Assembly (NCBI RefSeq): GCF_030435705.1
Contig: NZ_CP129380.1
Coordinates: 62,001 to 126,000 of the forward strand
DNA from: Rhizobium sp. SSA_523
Lineage (GTDB): Bacteria > Pseudomonadota > Alphaproteobacteria > Rhizobiales > Rhizobiaceae
Reading direction: 5' to 3'
DNA: 64,000 bases
Both the position numbers and the translations under genes were made by a program. The notes under the pieces were generated by a model. The model worked only from the letters and a program-made list of their open reading frames with translations. It made no database searches and had not been told where the DNA came from. Positions 34,580 through 45,684 of this stretch are shown in pieces; position 1 is the stretch's first letter, and each line of letters begins with the position of its first letter.

Positions 34580-35191
34580 CTAAACGCCGACCAGCAATGA
34601 CATGCGCACGAGGTCAGGAAGGCTCCGGGCCTTCATTTTGGTCATGACATTGGCCCGATGGACCTCCACGGTGCGCGGACTGATATCAAGGTTGAAAGCG
34701 ATCGCCTTGTTGGGCTGGCCGGCGACAACGGCTGTGAGGATCTGTCGCTCTCGGTCGCTCAGGCTCGCCAATCGACTACGGATGTCATCTGCGCTGACTG
34801 TCCCGGCTGCAGCATCGCCCAGACGTTGAGCGGCTCGCCGTATGGCTTCGATGATGGTCGCATCTTCGAACGGTTTCTCGATGAAGTCGCAGGCTCCAGC
34901 CTTCATCGCTTCCACGGCCATCGGAATGTCCCCATGCCCCGTAATGACGATCGACGGAATGGTGGGGGCAATAGAAGACAGTCTTTGGATCAGATCAAGG
35001 CCGCTCATATCTGGCATTCGCATGTCGGTGATCAGAACGGCGTCGCGCAGACCCGGTGCCACTTCGGTGAACTGAGTTGCCGAGGGATGCAGCCGCACGG
35101 CAAAACCGTTCACCGTCAGCATGAAGCCCAGCGACTTTCGAACGGCATCCTCATCGTCGACGATGTGTACGGTGAAGTCATCAGTGTGCAT
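34580..35191 (-). CDS. fixJ: FixJ, two-component response regulator
   Basis: A 203-residue regulator: receiver domain (residues 1-120) with V-D-D-E near the start and phosphoacceptor Asp56 (L-I-T-D-M-R-M-P), then a LuxR-type helix-turn-helix (L-S-D-R-E-R-Q-I-L, S-P-R-T-V-E-V-H-R-A). FixJ is phosphorylated by FixL when O2 is low and activates fixK. It starts one base after the fixL stop, so the pair is co-transcribed. Confidence 0.95.
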   Translation of the reverse strand: MHTDDFTVHIVDDEDAVRKSLGFMLTVNGFAVRLHPSATQFTEVAPGLRDAVLITDMRMPDMSGLDLIQRLSSIAPTIPSIVITGHGDIPMAVEAMKAGACDFIEKPFEDATIIEAIRRAAQRLGDAAAGTVSADDIRSRLASLSDRERQILTAVVAGQPNKAIAFNLDISPRTVEVHRANVMTKMKARSLPDLVRMSLLVGV

Positions 35192-35192
35192 C

Positions 35193-36662
35193 TTAATCCT
35201 CGTCGTCTTGGGGCAGGATGAAGCTGAAACACGCTCCGCCCAACTCGCTTCTCGAAACCGTCATTTCCCCGCCATGCGCTTCCACGATCCGCCGCGAGAT
35301 GGACAATCCGATCCCCATGCCTCCGGCTTTCGTCGTTGTGAATGGCTTGAAAATATTGCCGGCGATCTCTGGTGAAATACCTGGCCCAGAATCTTCGACG
35401 GTAACAGACAGGGTTTGTCCCGACGCGTGTGCCACGCTCACGCGGATCTCCTTTGCAGCTGTCTCCTTCATCGCTTCGATGGCGTTGCGCATCAGGTTCG
35501 TCAGGACCTGCTGGATCTGGATCCGGTCAACAAGCACGCGGTCGTCGCCGGGAGCGAAGTTGAAGATCGTCCGAACGCCTTTTTCTCGCGAACCCACGAG
35601 TGCAAGAGCACCTGCCTCTTCGACAAGCTGTCTGAGGCTCTCGGATGTTTTATGCGTTTCGCCTTTCGTGACGAATTCGCGAAGGTGGCGGATAATCTGG
35701 CCGGCGCGAACGCTTTGCTCGCCGGCATCCTTCAGCGCGTCCTTGATCTGGAGATCCCGCTCGCTTGTTGCGTCCTGCATCAGACGGGCGCAGCCATGAA
35801 CATAATTTGCTATTGCAGAAAGCGGCTGATTGAGCTCGTGAGCAAGTGTCGATGCCATCTCGCCCATTTCATTGAGGCGCGCCAGTCGTGCGAGTTCAGC
35901 TTGAACCTCCTGAAGCCGTGCGGCCGATTCCTCACGCTCCGTCAGATCCCGCACAAAGCCGGTGAAGAAACGTCTGTCTCCCCGTCTGATTTCTCCGACG
36001 GCAAGTTTCATGGGGAAGGTTGAGCCGTCTTTCCGCTGTCCGACGACCACTCGGTCAACCCCGATGATCCTCTTCTCCCCGGTCTGCATGTAACGATGCA
36101 TGTAGCCGTCATGTTCTTTTCGGTAGGGTTGAGGCATTAGCAGTTTGAGGTTTTGACCGATGGCCTCAGCCTCTGAATAACCGAACTGGCGTACGGCCGC
36201 GGAATTGAACGAAATGATGACCCCGTTCTCGTCGCTGACAATGGTCGCATCGAGAACGGTATCGAGGATCGACGTCAGCCGCGCTTCTCGATCCTCAAGA
36301 GCCTCTCTTTGCTCATCAAGCTCCCGAAGAACCCGGTCCCGCGACCTTGCAAGGAGGATGGCGAGGAGGACTGCCACAGCGGTCGCGCCCGTCGCGAGGG
36401 AAAGCCCTTCCAACACTTTGTCGTGGTTGCTCAGTATCACAAGCGAGAAGCCCAGAAGGGCGGCGGCCAATGCTGGCCCCGTACCGCCCATAAGGGCGGC
36501 GGCGAGAACTGGAATGAGAAGAAAGAGACACGCTGTTGGAAGAGCGGCGTTGTCGATCAGCAACAGTGGAACCGCGCAGATGACCGCTGTTCCGGCAATC
36601 GCGGCCGCATAGGCGCCGACGGCGGTGACTTGGTGGCTGGTGTTCGATCTTGGAATTGCCAT
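35193..36662 (-). CDS. fixL: FixL, haem-PAS oxygen sensor kinase
   Basis: A 489-residue sensor kinase. Four hydrophobic segments fill residues 13-105, followed by a PAS domain with the FixL haem site (R-K-E-H-D-G-Y-M, His184) and the downstream R-x-V-V-V-G-x-R-K-D-G segment. The kinase core has phospho-His275 in L-A-H-E-L-N-Q-P, then [10 protein letters not shown]2 bound to the haem turns the kinase off. The ATG at 36662 is chosen over an upstream TTG; no strong ribosome site precedes it. Confidence 0.94.
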   Translation of the reverse strand: MAIPRSNTSHQVTAVGAYAAAIAGTAVICAVPLLLIDNAALPTACLFLLIPVLAAALMGGTGPALAAALLGFSLVILSNHDKVLEGLSLATGATAVAVLLAILLARSRDRVLRELDEQREALEDREARLTSILDTVLDATIVSDENGVIISFNSAAVRQFGYSEAEAIGQNLKLLMPQPYRKEHDGYMHRYMQTGEKRIIGVDRVVVGQRKDGSTFPMKLAVGEIRRGDRRFFTGFVRDLTEREESAARLQEVQAELARLARLNEMGEMASTLAHELNQPLSAIANYVHGCARLMQDATSERDLQIKDALKDAGEQSVRAGQIIRHLREFVTKGETHKTSESLRQLVEEAGALALVGSREKGVRTIFNFAPGDDRVLVDRIQIQQVLTNLMRNAIEAMKETAAKEIRVSVAHASGQTLSVTVEDSGPGISPEIAGNIFKPFTTTKAGGMGIGLSISRRIVEAHGGEMTVSRSELGGACFSFILPQDDED

Positions 36663-36772
36663 ATCGATGAATGAACTCAAAATGTCTGACCGCGCTGTTG
36701 GACCCGCATACGGGTGAAGGATCGCCCCACGCGATTCGTTGCCGATGATCGGCAACCAGCGTTACCGTGAAC

Positions 36773-36786
36773 TTGATAGAAGTCAA
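36773..36786. promoter_or_regulatory. FNR/FixK box between fixL and nosR
   Basis: TTGATAGAAGTCAA, near-consensus. It could serve fixL (start near 36738, 76 bases before the ATG) or give a second, distal site for nosR. Confidence 0.65.
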
Positions 36787-36871
36787 AACGTCAACGGGCT
36801 GTGTGGTTCCGCAATCCCTCTGTGACTTTAGCGGCTGAGACAGCAGCATCCTTCAGGAAACGTCCATCTGG

Positions 36872-36885
36872 TTGATCTAGCGCAA
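36872..36885. promoter_or_regulatory. FNR/NnrR box for nosR
   Basis: TTGATCTAGCGCAA, centre 36878.5, predicts a start near 36920, 21 bases before the nosR ATG. Confidence 0.75.
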
Positions 36886-36940
36886 CGATCCTTCTTCCAG
36901 AAGCCGCCAATGCTCCTGCACGATTTGCGGGAATGTTGGG

Positions 36941-39097
36941 ATGAAACTCTTCCGTCTGGTTCTTCTGTTGTGTGCCTCCCTCTGCCTCTCGGTCTCGGCC
37001 AGTGCTGCACCGGTGCTGCAGCACTATTTGCCTGCCACAAAAGCGTCCGAACTCGTGCCAGGTGCAGACAGCTTCGGGCCTGTTCGCGCAGATCTGGCCG
37101 TTGCCCCGGTATTGAGGGGCTCGGAGACGGTTGCCTGGGTGTTCGCCACTTCAGATTTCGTCGGCACCACGGGCTATTCAGGCAAACCCATCCACACACT
37201 GGTGGCAGTAGGTCTGGACGCGAAGATCATCGGTGTGCAGCTAGTCAAGCATTCCGAGCCGATCGTCCTGATCGGGATACCGGAAGCCAAGGTTAAGGCG
37301 CTGGTTTCAGGCTATACCGGGCTTGACCTTGTTGCTGAAGCGAAATCCGGGGGCACCGCACATGAGGTGGATATCATCTCCGGAGCCACTGTCACCGTCA
37401 TGGTTATCGACGACTCAATTGTCCGCTCCGGCTTAAAGGTGGCGCGGGCGCTTGGGCTTGGCGGACTGACCCCCGAAAGCGAACAGGCGGGCACGCGTTT
37501 TACGCTGGATGCGGAGGCCGCCGCGCCGGCCGAATGGATGGAAGCAGAAGGGGACGGCACAATCCGGCGACTGTCGCTCGATGTCGCTCAAGTCAATGCG
37601 GCCTTTGCCGAACATGCCGATGCGCGTGCCCGCGAGCGTGCGCTGACCGAGCCGCCGGAAACGACCTTCATCGACATGCATGCGGCGCTGGTCTCGGTGC
37701 CGGTCATTGGCAAGGCCCTGCTGGGGCCGGCCGAGCAGGCCAATCTGACGGCTTGGCTGAAGGACGGCGAAAGCGCCATCGCCATCGTCGGCAGGGGGCT
37801 CTATTCGTTCAAGGGTTCCGGCTATGTGCGCGGCGGCATTTTCGACCGCATCGTGCTGATCCAGGACGACGTGTCGGTACGTTTCCGCGACCGCGATCAT
37901 CGCCGACTTGGGGACATCGCGCTCTCCGGCGCGCCCGATTTCACCGAGATGGACCTTTTTCGCATACCCGCCAATGTCGGCTTCGATCCGGCCAAGCCGT
38001 TCCGCATCCAGCTTCTGGCGCATCGCGAGGTCGGGCCGATCGAGAAGGTGTTCCATACCTTCGACCTCGGCTACCAACTGCCGCAGAAATACCTGAAGCC
38101 CGTTGCCGCTCCTCCCGTCGAGGTCGCCGCCGTCGCCGATCGCGACGAGGGTTCCGCCCAGGCGGATCTATGGAAGCGCATCTGGCGTGAAAAGACGCTG
38201 GAGATCGCGGTTCTTGGCACCATGCTGTTCGTGCTGACGGCGGCATTCTTCTTCCAGACCTATGTGGTCCGAAACGCCCGGAACTTTTACATCTTCCGCA
38301 TCGTCTTCCTCACGGTGACCTTGGTTTTCCTCGGCTGGTATGCCAATGCCCAGCTCTCCGTGGTCAACCTGATGGCCTTGTTCGGCAGCCTGGTCACCGG
38401 CTTTTCCTGGCAGGCCTTCCTGCTCGACCCGCTGACCTTCATCCTCTGGTTCTCGGTGGCTGCGGCGCTGTTGTTCTGGGGGCGGGGCGCCTATTGCGGC
38501 TGGCTCTGCCCATTCGGGGCGCTGCAGGAACTGACCAACCAGATCGCCCGCAAGTTGCACATCCCGCAGTGGACCCTGCCCTGGGGGCTGCATGAGCGCC
38601 TCTGGCCGCTCAAGTACATGATCTTCCTCGGCCTATTCGGGGTCTCCCTGATGAGCGTCGAGCAGGCCGAGCATCTGGCCGAGATCGAGCCGTTCAAGAC
38701 GGCCATCATCCTCAAGTTCATCCGCGCCTGGCCGTTCGTCGCCTATGCCGTCGCCCTTCTTGTCGCCGGGCTGTTCGTCGAGCGCTTCTATTGCCGCTAT
38801 CTCTGCCCGCTTGGTGCGGCACTCGCGATCCCGGCTCGCATGCGCATGTTCGACTGGCTGAAGCGCTATCACGAGTGCGGAAACCCCTGCCAGACCTGCT
38901 CGAACCAATGCCCGGTGCAGGCCATCCACAAGACCGGCGAGATCAATCCGAACGAGTGCATCAACTGCCTGCACTGTCAGGTGCTCTACCAGTCCGAAAC
39001 CGTCTGTCCGGTCGTGATCAAGAAGATGAAGTCGCGGGCCAAGCTTGCGGCAAGCCCGGGCGGAGCGCCGATCCACCAATCCGCAGCCAAAGTCTAA
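36941..39097 (+). CDS. nosR: NosR, membrane flavo-iron-sulfur protein for nitrous oxide reduction
   Basis: A 718-residue protein. A signal-like first helix is followed by a periplasmic FMN-binding domain with S-G-A-T-V-T-V as flavin attachment region, then membrane helices (from about residue 420), C-G-W-L-C-P and C-R-Y-L-C-P metal-type motifs, and a C-terminal pair of 4Fe-4S sites (C-x3-C-x2-C-x3-C-P, C-I-N-C-L-H-C). NosR feeds electrons to or activates NosZ. NosX, which adds the FMN, is encoded at the end of the same cluster. Confidence 0.96.
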   Translation: MKLFRLVLLLCASLCLSVSASAAPVLQHYLPATKASELVPGADSFGPVRADLAVAPVLRGSETVAWVFATSDFVGTTGYSGKPIHTLVAVGLDAKIIGVQLVKHSEPIVLIGIPEAKVKALVSGYTGLDLVAEAKSGGTAHEVDIISGATVTVMVIDDSIVRSGLKVARALGLGGLTPESEQAGTRFTLDAEAAAPAEWMEAEGDGTIRRLSLDVAQVNAAFAEHADARARERALTEPPETTFIDMHAALVSVPVIGKALLGPAEQANLTAWLKDGESAIAIVGRGLYSFKGSGYVRGGIFDRIVLIQDDVSVRFRDRDHRRLGDIALSGAPDFTEMDLFRIPANVGFDPAKPFRIQLLAHREVGPIEKVFHTFDLGYQLPQKYLKPVAAPPVEVAAVADRDEGSAQADLWKRIWREKTLEIAVLGTMLFVLTAAFFFQTYVVRNARNFYIFRIVFLTVTLVFLGWYANAQLSVVNLMALFGSLVTGFSWQAFLLDPLTFILWFSVAAALLFWGRGAYCGWLCPFGALQELTNQIARKLHIPQWTLPWGLHERLWPLKYMIFLGLFGVSLMSVEQAEHLAEIEPFKTAIILKFIRAWPFVAYAVALLVAGLFVERFYCRYLCPLGAALAIPARMRMFDWLKRYHECGNPCQTCSNQCPVQAIHKTGEINPNECINCLHCQVLYQSETVCPVVIKKMKSRAKLAASPGGAPIHQSAAKV

Positions 39098-39113
39098 CCG
39101 AAGAAGGACATCG

Positions 39114-41045
39114 ATGATGGAAACGAAAGAAAAGAAGGGCCTGAGCCGGCGAGAGCTGTTTAGCGCCACGGCCGGCACCGCTGTACTGGCCGGAAGCATA
39201 GGGCCCGGCGCGCTTGGCCTCGGCGCCGCCGTCATAGCGACGCCGGCGCTCGCCGCCGCCGAAGGCGACGGCTCCGTAGCACCAGGCAAGCTTGATGATT
39301 ATTACGGTTTCTGGTCCTCGGGCCAGACCGGTGAGATGCGCATTCTCGGCATCCCCTCGATGCGCGAGCTGATGCGCGTTCCGGTGTTCAACCGCTGCTC
39401 AGCCACCGGCTGGGGCCAGACCAATGAGTCCATCCGGGTCCATCAGCGGACCATGTCCGAGAAGACAAAGAAGCAGCTCGCCGCAAATGGAAAGAAGATC
39501 CATGACAATGGCGACTTGCACCATGTCCACATGTCCTTCACCGAGGGCAAGTATGACGGCCGCTACCTGTTCATGAACGACAAGGCCAACACCCGAGTTG
39601 CCCGCGTCCGCTGCGATGTGATGAAGACCGACGCCATTCTGGAGATCCCGAATGCCAAGGGCATCCATGGCATGCGCCCGCAGAAATGGCCGAAGACCAA
39701 TTATGTCTTCTGCAATGGCGAAGACGAAGCGCCGCTCAACAACGACGGCTCGACGATGACGGACGTCTCGACCTATGTGAACATCTTTACGGCTGTTGAC
39801 GCCGAAAAGTGGGACGTCGCTTGGCAGGTCAAGGTCTCCGGCAACCTCGACAACTGTGACGCAGACTACGAAGGAAAGTGGGCCTTCTCGACCAGCTACA
39901 ACTCCGAAATGGGGATGACCCTCGAGGGAATGACCAAGTCCGAGATGGACCACGTCGTTGTCTTCAATATTGCCGAGATCGAAAAGGCCATTGCCGCTGG
40001 GCAGTATGAGGAGGTGAACGGCGTCAAGGTCCTCGACGGCCGCAAGGAAGCCAAATCGCTCTTTACCCGCTATATCCCGATCGCCAACAATCCGCATGGC
40101 TGCAATATGGCACCGGATAAGAAGCACCTCTGCATCGGCGGCAAGCTTTCACCGACCGTTACCGTGCTGGACGTGACCAAGTTCGACGCGCTGTTTTACG
40201 ACAACGCCGAGCCGCGCAGCGCGGTCGTCGCCGAACCGGAACTTGGTCTTGGGCCTCTGCACACGGCGTTTGACGGTCGCGGCAACGCCTATACGTCCCT
40301 CTTCCTCGACAGCCAGGTGGCGAAGTGGAACATCGAAGACGCGATCAAGGCCTATGCCGGCGAGAAGATCAATCCGATCAAGGACAAAATCGACGTCCAG
40401 TACCAGCCGGGTCACTTGAAGACGGTCATGGGTGAAACGCTCGACGCTTCAAATGACTGGATGGTTTGCCTGTGCAAGTTCTCCAAGGACCGTTTCCTGA
40501 ACGTCGGGCCGTTGAAGCCCGAGAACGATCAGTTGATCGATATCTCCGGCGACAAGATGAAGCTCGTGCATGATGGCCCGACATTCGCCGAGCCGCACGA
40601 CGCGATCGCGGTCGCACCGTCGATCCTGCCCAACATCCGCTCGACATGGGACCGCAACGACCTGATGTGGGCCGAAACTCGGAAGCAGGCCGAAGCTGAT
40701 GGCGTCAACATCGACGAGTGGACCGATGCGGTGATCCGTGATGGCAATAAGGTGCGCGTCTACATGACCTCGGTCGCGCCAGCTTTCAGCCAGGAGAGCT
40801 TCACGGTCAAGGAGGGGGACGAGGTGACTGTCATCGTCACCAATCTCGACGACATTGACGATCTGACACATGGCTTCACCATGGGTAACCACGGCGTGGC
40901 CATGGAGATCGGCCCGCAACAGACGAGTTCGGTCACCTTCGTCGCCGCCAATCCGGGCGTCTACTGGTACTACTGCCAGTGGTTCTGCCATGCTCTGCAC
41001 ATGGAAATGCGCGGACGCATGTTCGTTGAGCCGAAGGGCGCCTGA
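39114..41045 (+). CDS. nosZ: nitrous oxide reductase, clade I
   Basis: A 643-residue copper enzyme that reduces N2O to N2. The twin-arginine signal L-S-R-R-E-L-F marks clade I. The N-terminal beta-propeller carries CuZ histidines, starting with D-L-H-H-V-H-M-S-F. The C-terminal cupredoxin domain has the CuA set G-F-T-M-G-N-H and [22 protein letters not shown] precedes the first of two tandem ATGs. It follows nosR by 16 bases and leads into nosDFYLX. Confidence 0.97.
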   Translation: MMETKEKKGLSRRELFSATAGTAVLAGSIGPGALGLGAAVIATPALAAAEGDGSVAPGKLDDYYGFWSSGQTGEMRILGIPSMRELMRVPVFNRCSATGWGQTNESIRVHQRTMSEKTKKQLAANGKKIHDNGDLHHVHMSFTEGKYDGRYLFMNDKANTRVARVRCDVMKTDAILEIPNAKGIHGMRPQKWPKTNYVFCNGEDEAPLNNDGSTMTDVSTYVNIFTAVDAEKWDVAWQVKVSGNLDNCDADYEGKWAFSTSYNSEMGMTLEGMTKSEMDHVVVFNIAEIEKAIAAGQYEEVNGVKVLDGRKEAKSLFTRYIPIANNPHGCNMAPDKKHLCIGGKLSPTVTVLDVTKFDALFYDNAEPRSAVVAEPELGLGPLHTAFDGRGNAYTSLFLDSQVAKWNIEDAIKAYAGEKINPIKDKIDVQYQPGHLKTVMGETLDASNDWMVCLCKFSKDRFLNVGPLKPENDQLIDISGDKMKLVHDGPTFAEPHDAIAVAPSILPNIRSTWDRNDLMWAETRKQAEADGVNIDEWTDAVIRDGNKVRVYMTSVAPAFSQESFTVKEGDEVTVIVTNLDDIDDLTHGFTMGNHGVAMEIGPQQTSSVTFVAANPGVYWYYCQWFCHALHMEMRGRMFVEPKGA

Positions 41046-41048
41046 ACC

Positions 41049-42377
41049 ATGCGGCTGCCCGTTGTCCTCATCGCTCTTGTTCTCTCCTCGCCGCTTGCGG
41101 CTGGGGAGCGCATAGTCGCGCCGGGCACGGGCACTCTCGCAGCCGCCATCGCCGCAGCAGCACCTGGCGATGTCTTGAAACTGACCGACGGGGCCTATCT
41201 CGGCCCCGTCACCATTGACCGGCCCCTGGCCATCATCGGCCCGCGTCGCGCAGTCGTTGATGGCCAGGGCTCAGGCAGCGTGATGACGATTACCGCGCCC
41301 GATGTTCACCTGAGCGGGTTCACCGTGACCGGCTCGGGCCGGATCAACCAGAACCTGGACGCTGGCGTCAAAATCGAAAAAGGGGCCGACCGCAGTCGTA
41401 TCGAAAAGCTGAGCGTCACGGGAAACATGCATGGTATCGACGTGCATGGGGGCCGCGACGCGGTGGTGACTGGCAACGAAATCACCGGCACCGACAGTCC
41501 GCGCATGAACGAGCGCGGCAATGGCATCTATGTGTGGAACAGCCCGGGCACGCTGCTAGAGAACAATGTCATCCGTTTTGGTCGCGACGGCATCTTCTCC
41601 AATGCCAGCTCCAACAGCATCTATCGCGGCAATGTTATGCGCGACCTGCGTTTTGCCGTACATTTTATGTACACCCGCAATACCGAGGTTTCCGGAAACA
41701 CCTCTATCGGGAACCATCTCGGCTTTGCCATCATGTTCTCGAACCAGGCGAAAATCCTGGACAACTTGAGCCTCGGCGACCGCGAGCACGGGCTGATGCT
41801 GAACTATGCCAACAATGCCGACGTCACCGGCAATCTGGTGCGTGGGGGCACGAAAAAGTGCTTGTTTATCTACAATGCCCACAAGAACCTGATCTGGAAC
41901 AACCGCTTCGAGGGCTGCGGCATCGGCATTCACTTCACCGCCGGTTCGGAGAAGAATGTACTGAGCGGCAATGCCTTCATCGCCAATCGTGAACAGGTCA
42001 AATATGTCGGGACCCGCAACATGGAATGGAGCCATGAGGGCCGGGGAAATTTCTGGTCAGATCATCCCGCTTTCGATCTAAATGGCGACGGCATCGCCGA
42101 CGGCTTCTACCGCCCGAACGACGTGATGGACCAGGTTCTATGGTCGCAGCCTGCGGCGAGCCTTCTGATCGGATCGCCGGCCATACAACTGGTCCGCTGG
42201 AGCCAGCGGGACTTCCCCGCGACACTGCCCGGAGGGGTTCGAGACAGCGCTCCCTTGATGCGCCCGCTGACGCTCCCGGTGCCGGAAGACATTCTCCGCT
42301 ACGAAGCTCAGGCCGCCGGCCGATGGGCGACAGGAAATTTTGATGACACCGACCCTGACAATTTCTCAGCTCACTAA
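41049..42377 (+). CDS. nosD: NosD, periplasmic copper-site assembly protein
   Basis: A 442-residue exported protein with a Sec signal (about 1-18) and many parallel beta-helix repeats (I-E-N-N / G-N-x-x-x-G patterns), the CASH fold of NosD. It works with the NosFY transporter to build the CuZ centre of NosZ. It starts three bases after nosZ. Its last 35 bases overlap the nosF start. Confidence 0.94.
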   Translation: MRLPVVLIALVLSSPLAAGERIVAPGTGTLAAAIAAAAPGDVLKLTDGAYLGPVTIDRPLAIIGPRRAVVDGQGSGSVMTITAPDVHLSGFTVTGSGRINQNLDAGVKIEKGADRSRIEKLSVTGNMHGIDVHGGRDAVVTGNEITGTDSPRMNERGNGIYVWNSPGTLLENNVIRFGRDGIFSNASSNSIYRGNVMRDLRFAVHFMYTRNTEVSGNTSIGNHLGFAIMFSNQAKILDNLSLGDREHGLMLNYANNADVTGNLVRGGTKKCLFIYNAHKNLIWNNRFEGCGIGIHFTAGSEKNVLSGNAFIANREQVKYVGTRNMEWSHEGRGNFWSDHPAFDLNGDGIADGFYRPNDVMDQVLWSQPAASLLIGSPAIQLVRWSQRDFPATLPGGVRDSAPLMRPLTLPVPEDILRYEAQAAGRWATGNFDDTDPDNFSAH

Positions 42378-43242
42378 GCGCTTCCAGTCCGTTGAAGCGC
42401 TGAAGCAGGTCTCGCTGACCCTGCAGCCCGGAAGGCGTGCCGCGCTGCTGGGACACAATGGCGCCGGCAAGTCTACAATGATGAAGATCATCCTGGGGCT
42501 GATCCCATTCGACAGAGGTGAAGTCTCAGTGTGTGGCGAAACGCCGGGATCGGCCGCTGCGCGCAGGCAGGTGGCCTATCTGCCGGAAAACGTTGCCTTT
42601 CATCCCGCGCTTACTGGCGAGGAACAGATCAGTCACTACCTGGCGCTGCGTGGTGAAAATCCCCGTATCGCACCGGAGCTTTTGGCCCGCGTAGGGCTTG
42701 CGCATGCGGCGCGCAGGCGAATCGGCACCTATTCCAAGGGCATGCGTCAGCGTGTCGGCCTCGCCCAGACCTTGATCGGTCGTCCCCGCCTTCTTGTTCT
42801 CGATGAGCCCACCTCTGGTCTCGATCCGGTGTCGCGGCGAGATTTCTACGACCTGCTGGATGGTCTTTCGGCCGATGGAACGGCGATCCTGTTGTCTTCG
42901 CACGCGCTGACCGAGGTCGAAGCACGCACCGACAGCATTCTTATACTGTCTGGCGGGCAATTGGTGGCGGAGGGCTCGCTTGCCGATCTCCGCACCCGCG
43001 CTGCCCTGCCGATCATGCTCCTTGTCCGCCCAGCAGAGGGCCACGCAGAAGCGCTCGTGGCCGCCTTTCCGGAGGCATGCGTCGGCGCCGATGGGCTGCT
43101 GCGCATACCTTGTGCACAAGGAGAGAAGTTGCCGCTCCTCGCCCGGATCACAGCGTGGGGACCGCAAGTCGCAGACCTTGATGTGATCCCACCGAGCCTT
43201 GAGGACATCTACAGCTATTTCAGTAGGAGGGACGGGCAATGA
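42343..43242 (+). CDS. nosF: NosF, ABC ATPase for CuZ assembly
   Basis: A 299-residue ABC ATPase with Walker A G-H-N-G-A-G-K-S-T, signature Y-S-K-G-M-R-Q-R and Walker B L-L-V-L-D-E-P-T-S-G-L-D. With NosY it forms the transporter thought to supply sulfur or a related species to NosD for the copper-sulfide centre. The ATG at 42343 lies inside the end of nosD; the end overlaps nosY by four bases. Confidence 0.95.
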   Translation: MTPTLTISQLTKRFQSVEALKQVSLTLQPGRRAALLGHNGAGKSTMMKIILGLIPFDRGEVSVCGETPGSAAARRQVAYLPENVAFHPALTGEEQISHYLALRGENPRIAPELLARVGLAHAARRRIGTYSKGMRQRVGLAQTLIGRPRLLVLDEPTSGLDPVSRRDFYDLLDGLSADGTAILLSSHALTEVEARTDSILILSGGQLVAEGSLADLRTRAALPIMLLVRPAEGHAEALVAAFPEACVGADGLLRIPCAQGEKLPLLARITAWGPQVADLDVIPPSLEDIYSYFSRRDGQ

Positions 43243-44060
43243 GCCAAATCCTTGCCACCGCCATCAGCGAGTTCCGCATCGCCTTCCGCAATCGCTGGGT
43301 GCTAATTGCCACCGGCATGATGGTGCTGTTTGCGCTCGTGTTGGCGGCTGCCGGATCCGCGCCTACGGGCGATGTCGGCGTGGATAGGTTGTCAGTCACG
43401 GTTGCCTCGCTGACGTCACTGGCCGTCTATCTCGTGCCGCTTCTTGCGCTTTTGATGAGTTTCGACGCCATAGCGGGGGAGGTGGAGCGTGGCACGCTGA
43501 CTCTGCTTCTCACCTATCCAGTGTCACGCCTGCAGATCCTGGTGGGCAAGCTACTGGCACATATTGCGATCCTTGCACTCGCGGTAACCCTCGGCTATGG
43601 CGCGGCACTCGTGGTGGCGGTGTGGTCTGATCCAAGCGCGATTATGGGCATTACTGCCCTGGTGCGGCTGATCTGGTCCTCCGTTCTGCTGGGCGCCACC
43701 TTTCTTGGCGCCGGATATGCACTTTCGGCACTGGCGCGGCGCCCCTCTGGTGCTGCGGGACTTGCGATCGCGCTCTGGCTCGTCGCCGTGGTGCTTTACG
43801 ACCTTGCGCTTCTGGCATTGATCGTCACTGATCAAGGTGGCGCCTTCACCACGCAAGCCTTACCCATCGCTCTGCTCGCCAACCCCGCCGATGCGTTTCG
43901 CGTTTTCAATCTGTCAGCCGGTCAGGCTGTTGCAGCCGCCGGCGGCATTGGCGGGGCAGCGGGAGCAATTCCGCTGTGGCAATCGGCTGCCTCGCTGTTC
44001 CTCTCGCCGTTGCTGGCCATCACCCTAGCACTCGCCGCTTTTCGAAAGGTAACCCCATGA
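43239..44060 (+). CDS. nosY: NosY, ABC transporter membrane subunit
   Basis: A 273-residue protein with six hydrophobic segments, the ABC-2 type permease layout, and the F-D-A-I-A-G-E-V-E-R-G-T-L segment seen in NosY. It pairs with NosF. Its start overlaps the nosF stop, and its stop overlaps the nosL start as ATGA, so the whole set is translationally coupled. Confidence 0.94.
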   Translation: MSQILATAISEFRIAFRNRWVLIATGMMVLFALVLAAAGSAPTGDVGVDRLSVTVASLTSLAVYLVPLLALLMSFDAIAGEVERGTLTLLLTYPVSRLQILVGKLLAHIAILALAVTLGYGAALVVAVWSDPSAIMGITALVRLIWSSVLLGATFLGAGYALSALARRPSGAAGLAIALWLVAVVLYDLALLALIVTDQGGAFTTQALPIALLANPADAFRVFNLSAGQAVAAAGGIGGAAGAIPLWQSAASLFLSPLLAITLALAAFRKVTP

Positions 44061-44656
44061 GACGGCATATGCGAAATCCGCTCCGCTCCTTCCTGATCGT
44101 CGGTCTTCTGGCACTGCTCGCTGCCTGCCAGGAAAGGACCGCTCAAGACTTGACACCTCAGGACATGACTGCCGAAACGCTCGGCCACTATTGCCAGATG
44201 AACCTGCTTGAGCATCCGGGACCTAAGGGTCAGGTATTTCTCGAGGGCATGCCGGCCCCGTTGTTCTTCAGCCAAGTGCGAGATGCCATCGCCTACATGC
44301 GGGGGCCTGAGCAGATGGCTCCAATTCTCATCGTTTATGTGAACGATATGGGGGCGGCGGGGGCTACTTGGGATAAGCCAGGCGATGGCAATTGGGTCGC
44401 TATAGACAAAGCAGTATTCGTCGTGGGATCGCACCGCGAAGGTGGCATGGGTGCGCCGGAAACTATCCCCTTTTCGAGTCGCCAAAAAGCCGAGGAGTTC
44501 GCACGCGGAGAAGGCGGCCGTGTCTTATCCTTCGCAGAGATCACTGACGACATGGTGTTGACGCCGGTGGAAGACGGTGCCGACCCTCACCTGCACGGTG
44601 AGGATGCCGAGTTCGAGAACCGCCTGCGCGCCATGCCAAAAAGTGCGGGAGGCTGA
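44057..44656 (+). CDS. nosL: NosL, copper-binding lipoprotein
   Basis: A 199-residue lipoprotein: the lipobox L-L-A-A-C puts the lipid on Cys24. The body carries the NosL family copper region (C-Q-M-N-L-L-E-H-P-G-P-K-G near residue 52) and a methionine/histidine-rich distribution. NosL delivers Cu(I) to NosZ. It is longer than many NosL proteins because of an acidic C-terminal tail. It is coupled to nosY and followed three bases later by nosX. Confidence 0.92.
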   Translation: MRRHMRNPLRSFLIVGLLALLAACQERTAQDLTPQDMTAETLGHYCQMNLLEHPGPKGQVFLEGMPAPLFFSQVRDAIAYMRGPEQMAPILIVYVNDMGAAGATWDKPGDGNWVAIDKAVFVVGSHREGGMGAPETIPFSSRQKAEEFARGEGGRVLSFAEITDDMVLTPVEDGADPHLHGEDAEFENRLRAMPKSAGG

Positions 44657-44659
44657 GCC

Positions 44660-45571
44660 ATGCCACTAACACGCCGCCGCCTGATCACCATTTCCGCTGC
44701 CTTTGCCCTTTTGCCTGCGGTGACACGAGCCGCGCCCCAAGGCTTGAAATTATGGACCGGGCAGGCACTTGGAGCGCGAGCTTCTATTCGGATCGACCAT
44801 CCTGACGCTGAGGCTGTTGTCGCCCGCGTATTGGCTGAAATTAAACGGCTGGAGGGTATTCTGAGCCTCTATCGCCCGGATAGTGCGCTGGCGCGGCTCA
44901 ACCGGCAGGGCTTCCTGACCGAGCCACCGTTCGAACTGCTTGAATGCTTGTCGATCGCCGGCGCGGTGAACCACGCCAGCGGGGGGAGGTTTGATCCGAC
45001 CGTGCAACCGTTGTGGGCGGTCTGGGCCGAAGCCGCCGCGCGCGGGGGCCAGCCGGATGCGCAAGCGCTCGCTGCGGCGAAAGCGTTGGTCGGGTGGGAC
45101 AAGGTCGAACTGGATTCGGCGAGACTCGATCTTCGGCCGGGCATGGCACTCACGTTGAACGGTATTGGCCAAGGCTATGTTGCGGATCGGGTGGCGGCAT
45201 TGCTGGAGGCAGAAGGCCTGTCGGACATTCTAATCGACACTGGAGAATTCCGCGCTCTGGGCGGCAATCCCAGCGGGGCTGACTGGTCTATTCGGCTCGA
45301 AGCTGGCGGGTCTGTCGGTTTGCGGCAGCGCGCTCTCGCCACATCGTCGCCGCTTGGAACGACATTCGACGCTGCAGGGCGGCACGGGCACATTCTTGAT
45401 CCCGCGAGCGGAACACCAGCATCGCCGATGTGGCGCACTGTATCGATTTCTGCGCCCACGGCGGCGGTTGCGGACGCGCTCTCGACGACAGCATGCCTTC
45501 TGGAGGACGTAGACCAGGTGGAACTCCTTGTCGAATTGTTCCCAGGGGCTCGGCTGGAGGCCGCAGAATGA
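44660..45571 (+). CDS. nosX: NosX, ApbE-type FMN transferase for NosR
   Basis: A 303-residue exported protein. The N-terminus L-T-R-R-R-L-I-T-I-S-A is a twin-arginine-like signal cleaved near T-R-A. The rest follows the ApbE FAD:protein FMN transferase pattern: S-L-Y-R-P-D-S-A-L-A-R-L-N near residue 70, L-N-G-I-G-Q-G-Y-V-A-D near 170 and G-H-I-L-D-P-A-S-G in the C-terminal third. It attaches FMN to NosR. It is the last gene of nosRZDFYLX. Confidence 0.94.
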   Translation: MPLTRRRLITISAAFALLPAVTRAAPQGLKLWTGQALGARASIRIDHPDAEAVVARVLAEIKRLEGILSLYRPDSALARLNRQGFLTEPPFELLECLSIAGAVNHASGGRFDPTVQPLWAVWAEAAARGGQPDAQALAAAKALVGWDKVELDSARLDLRPGMALTLNGIGQGYVADRVAALLEAEGLSDILIDTGEFRALGGNPSGADWSIRLEAGGSVGLRQRALATSSPLGTTFDAAGRHGHILDPASGTPASPMWRTVSISAPTAAVADALSTTACLLEDVDQVELLVELFPGARLEAAE

Positions 45572-45684
45572 TGGTCTTCTGTGTTCCATAATTCAACGAT
45601 ATGCCACGATGAGCTCGCTTCTCCAAGCTTTGGTAGGAGACCAAGCTCGGTCGATTTCCCTCCTGCCTCTCCGAGAGTCACTTG

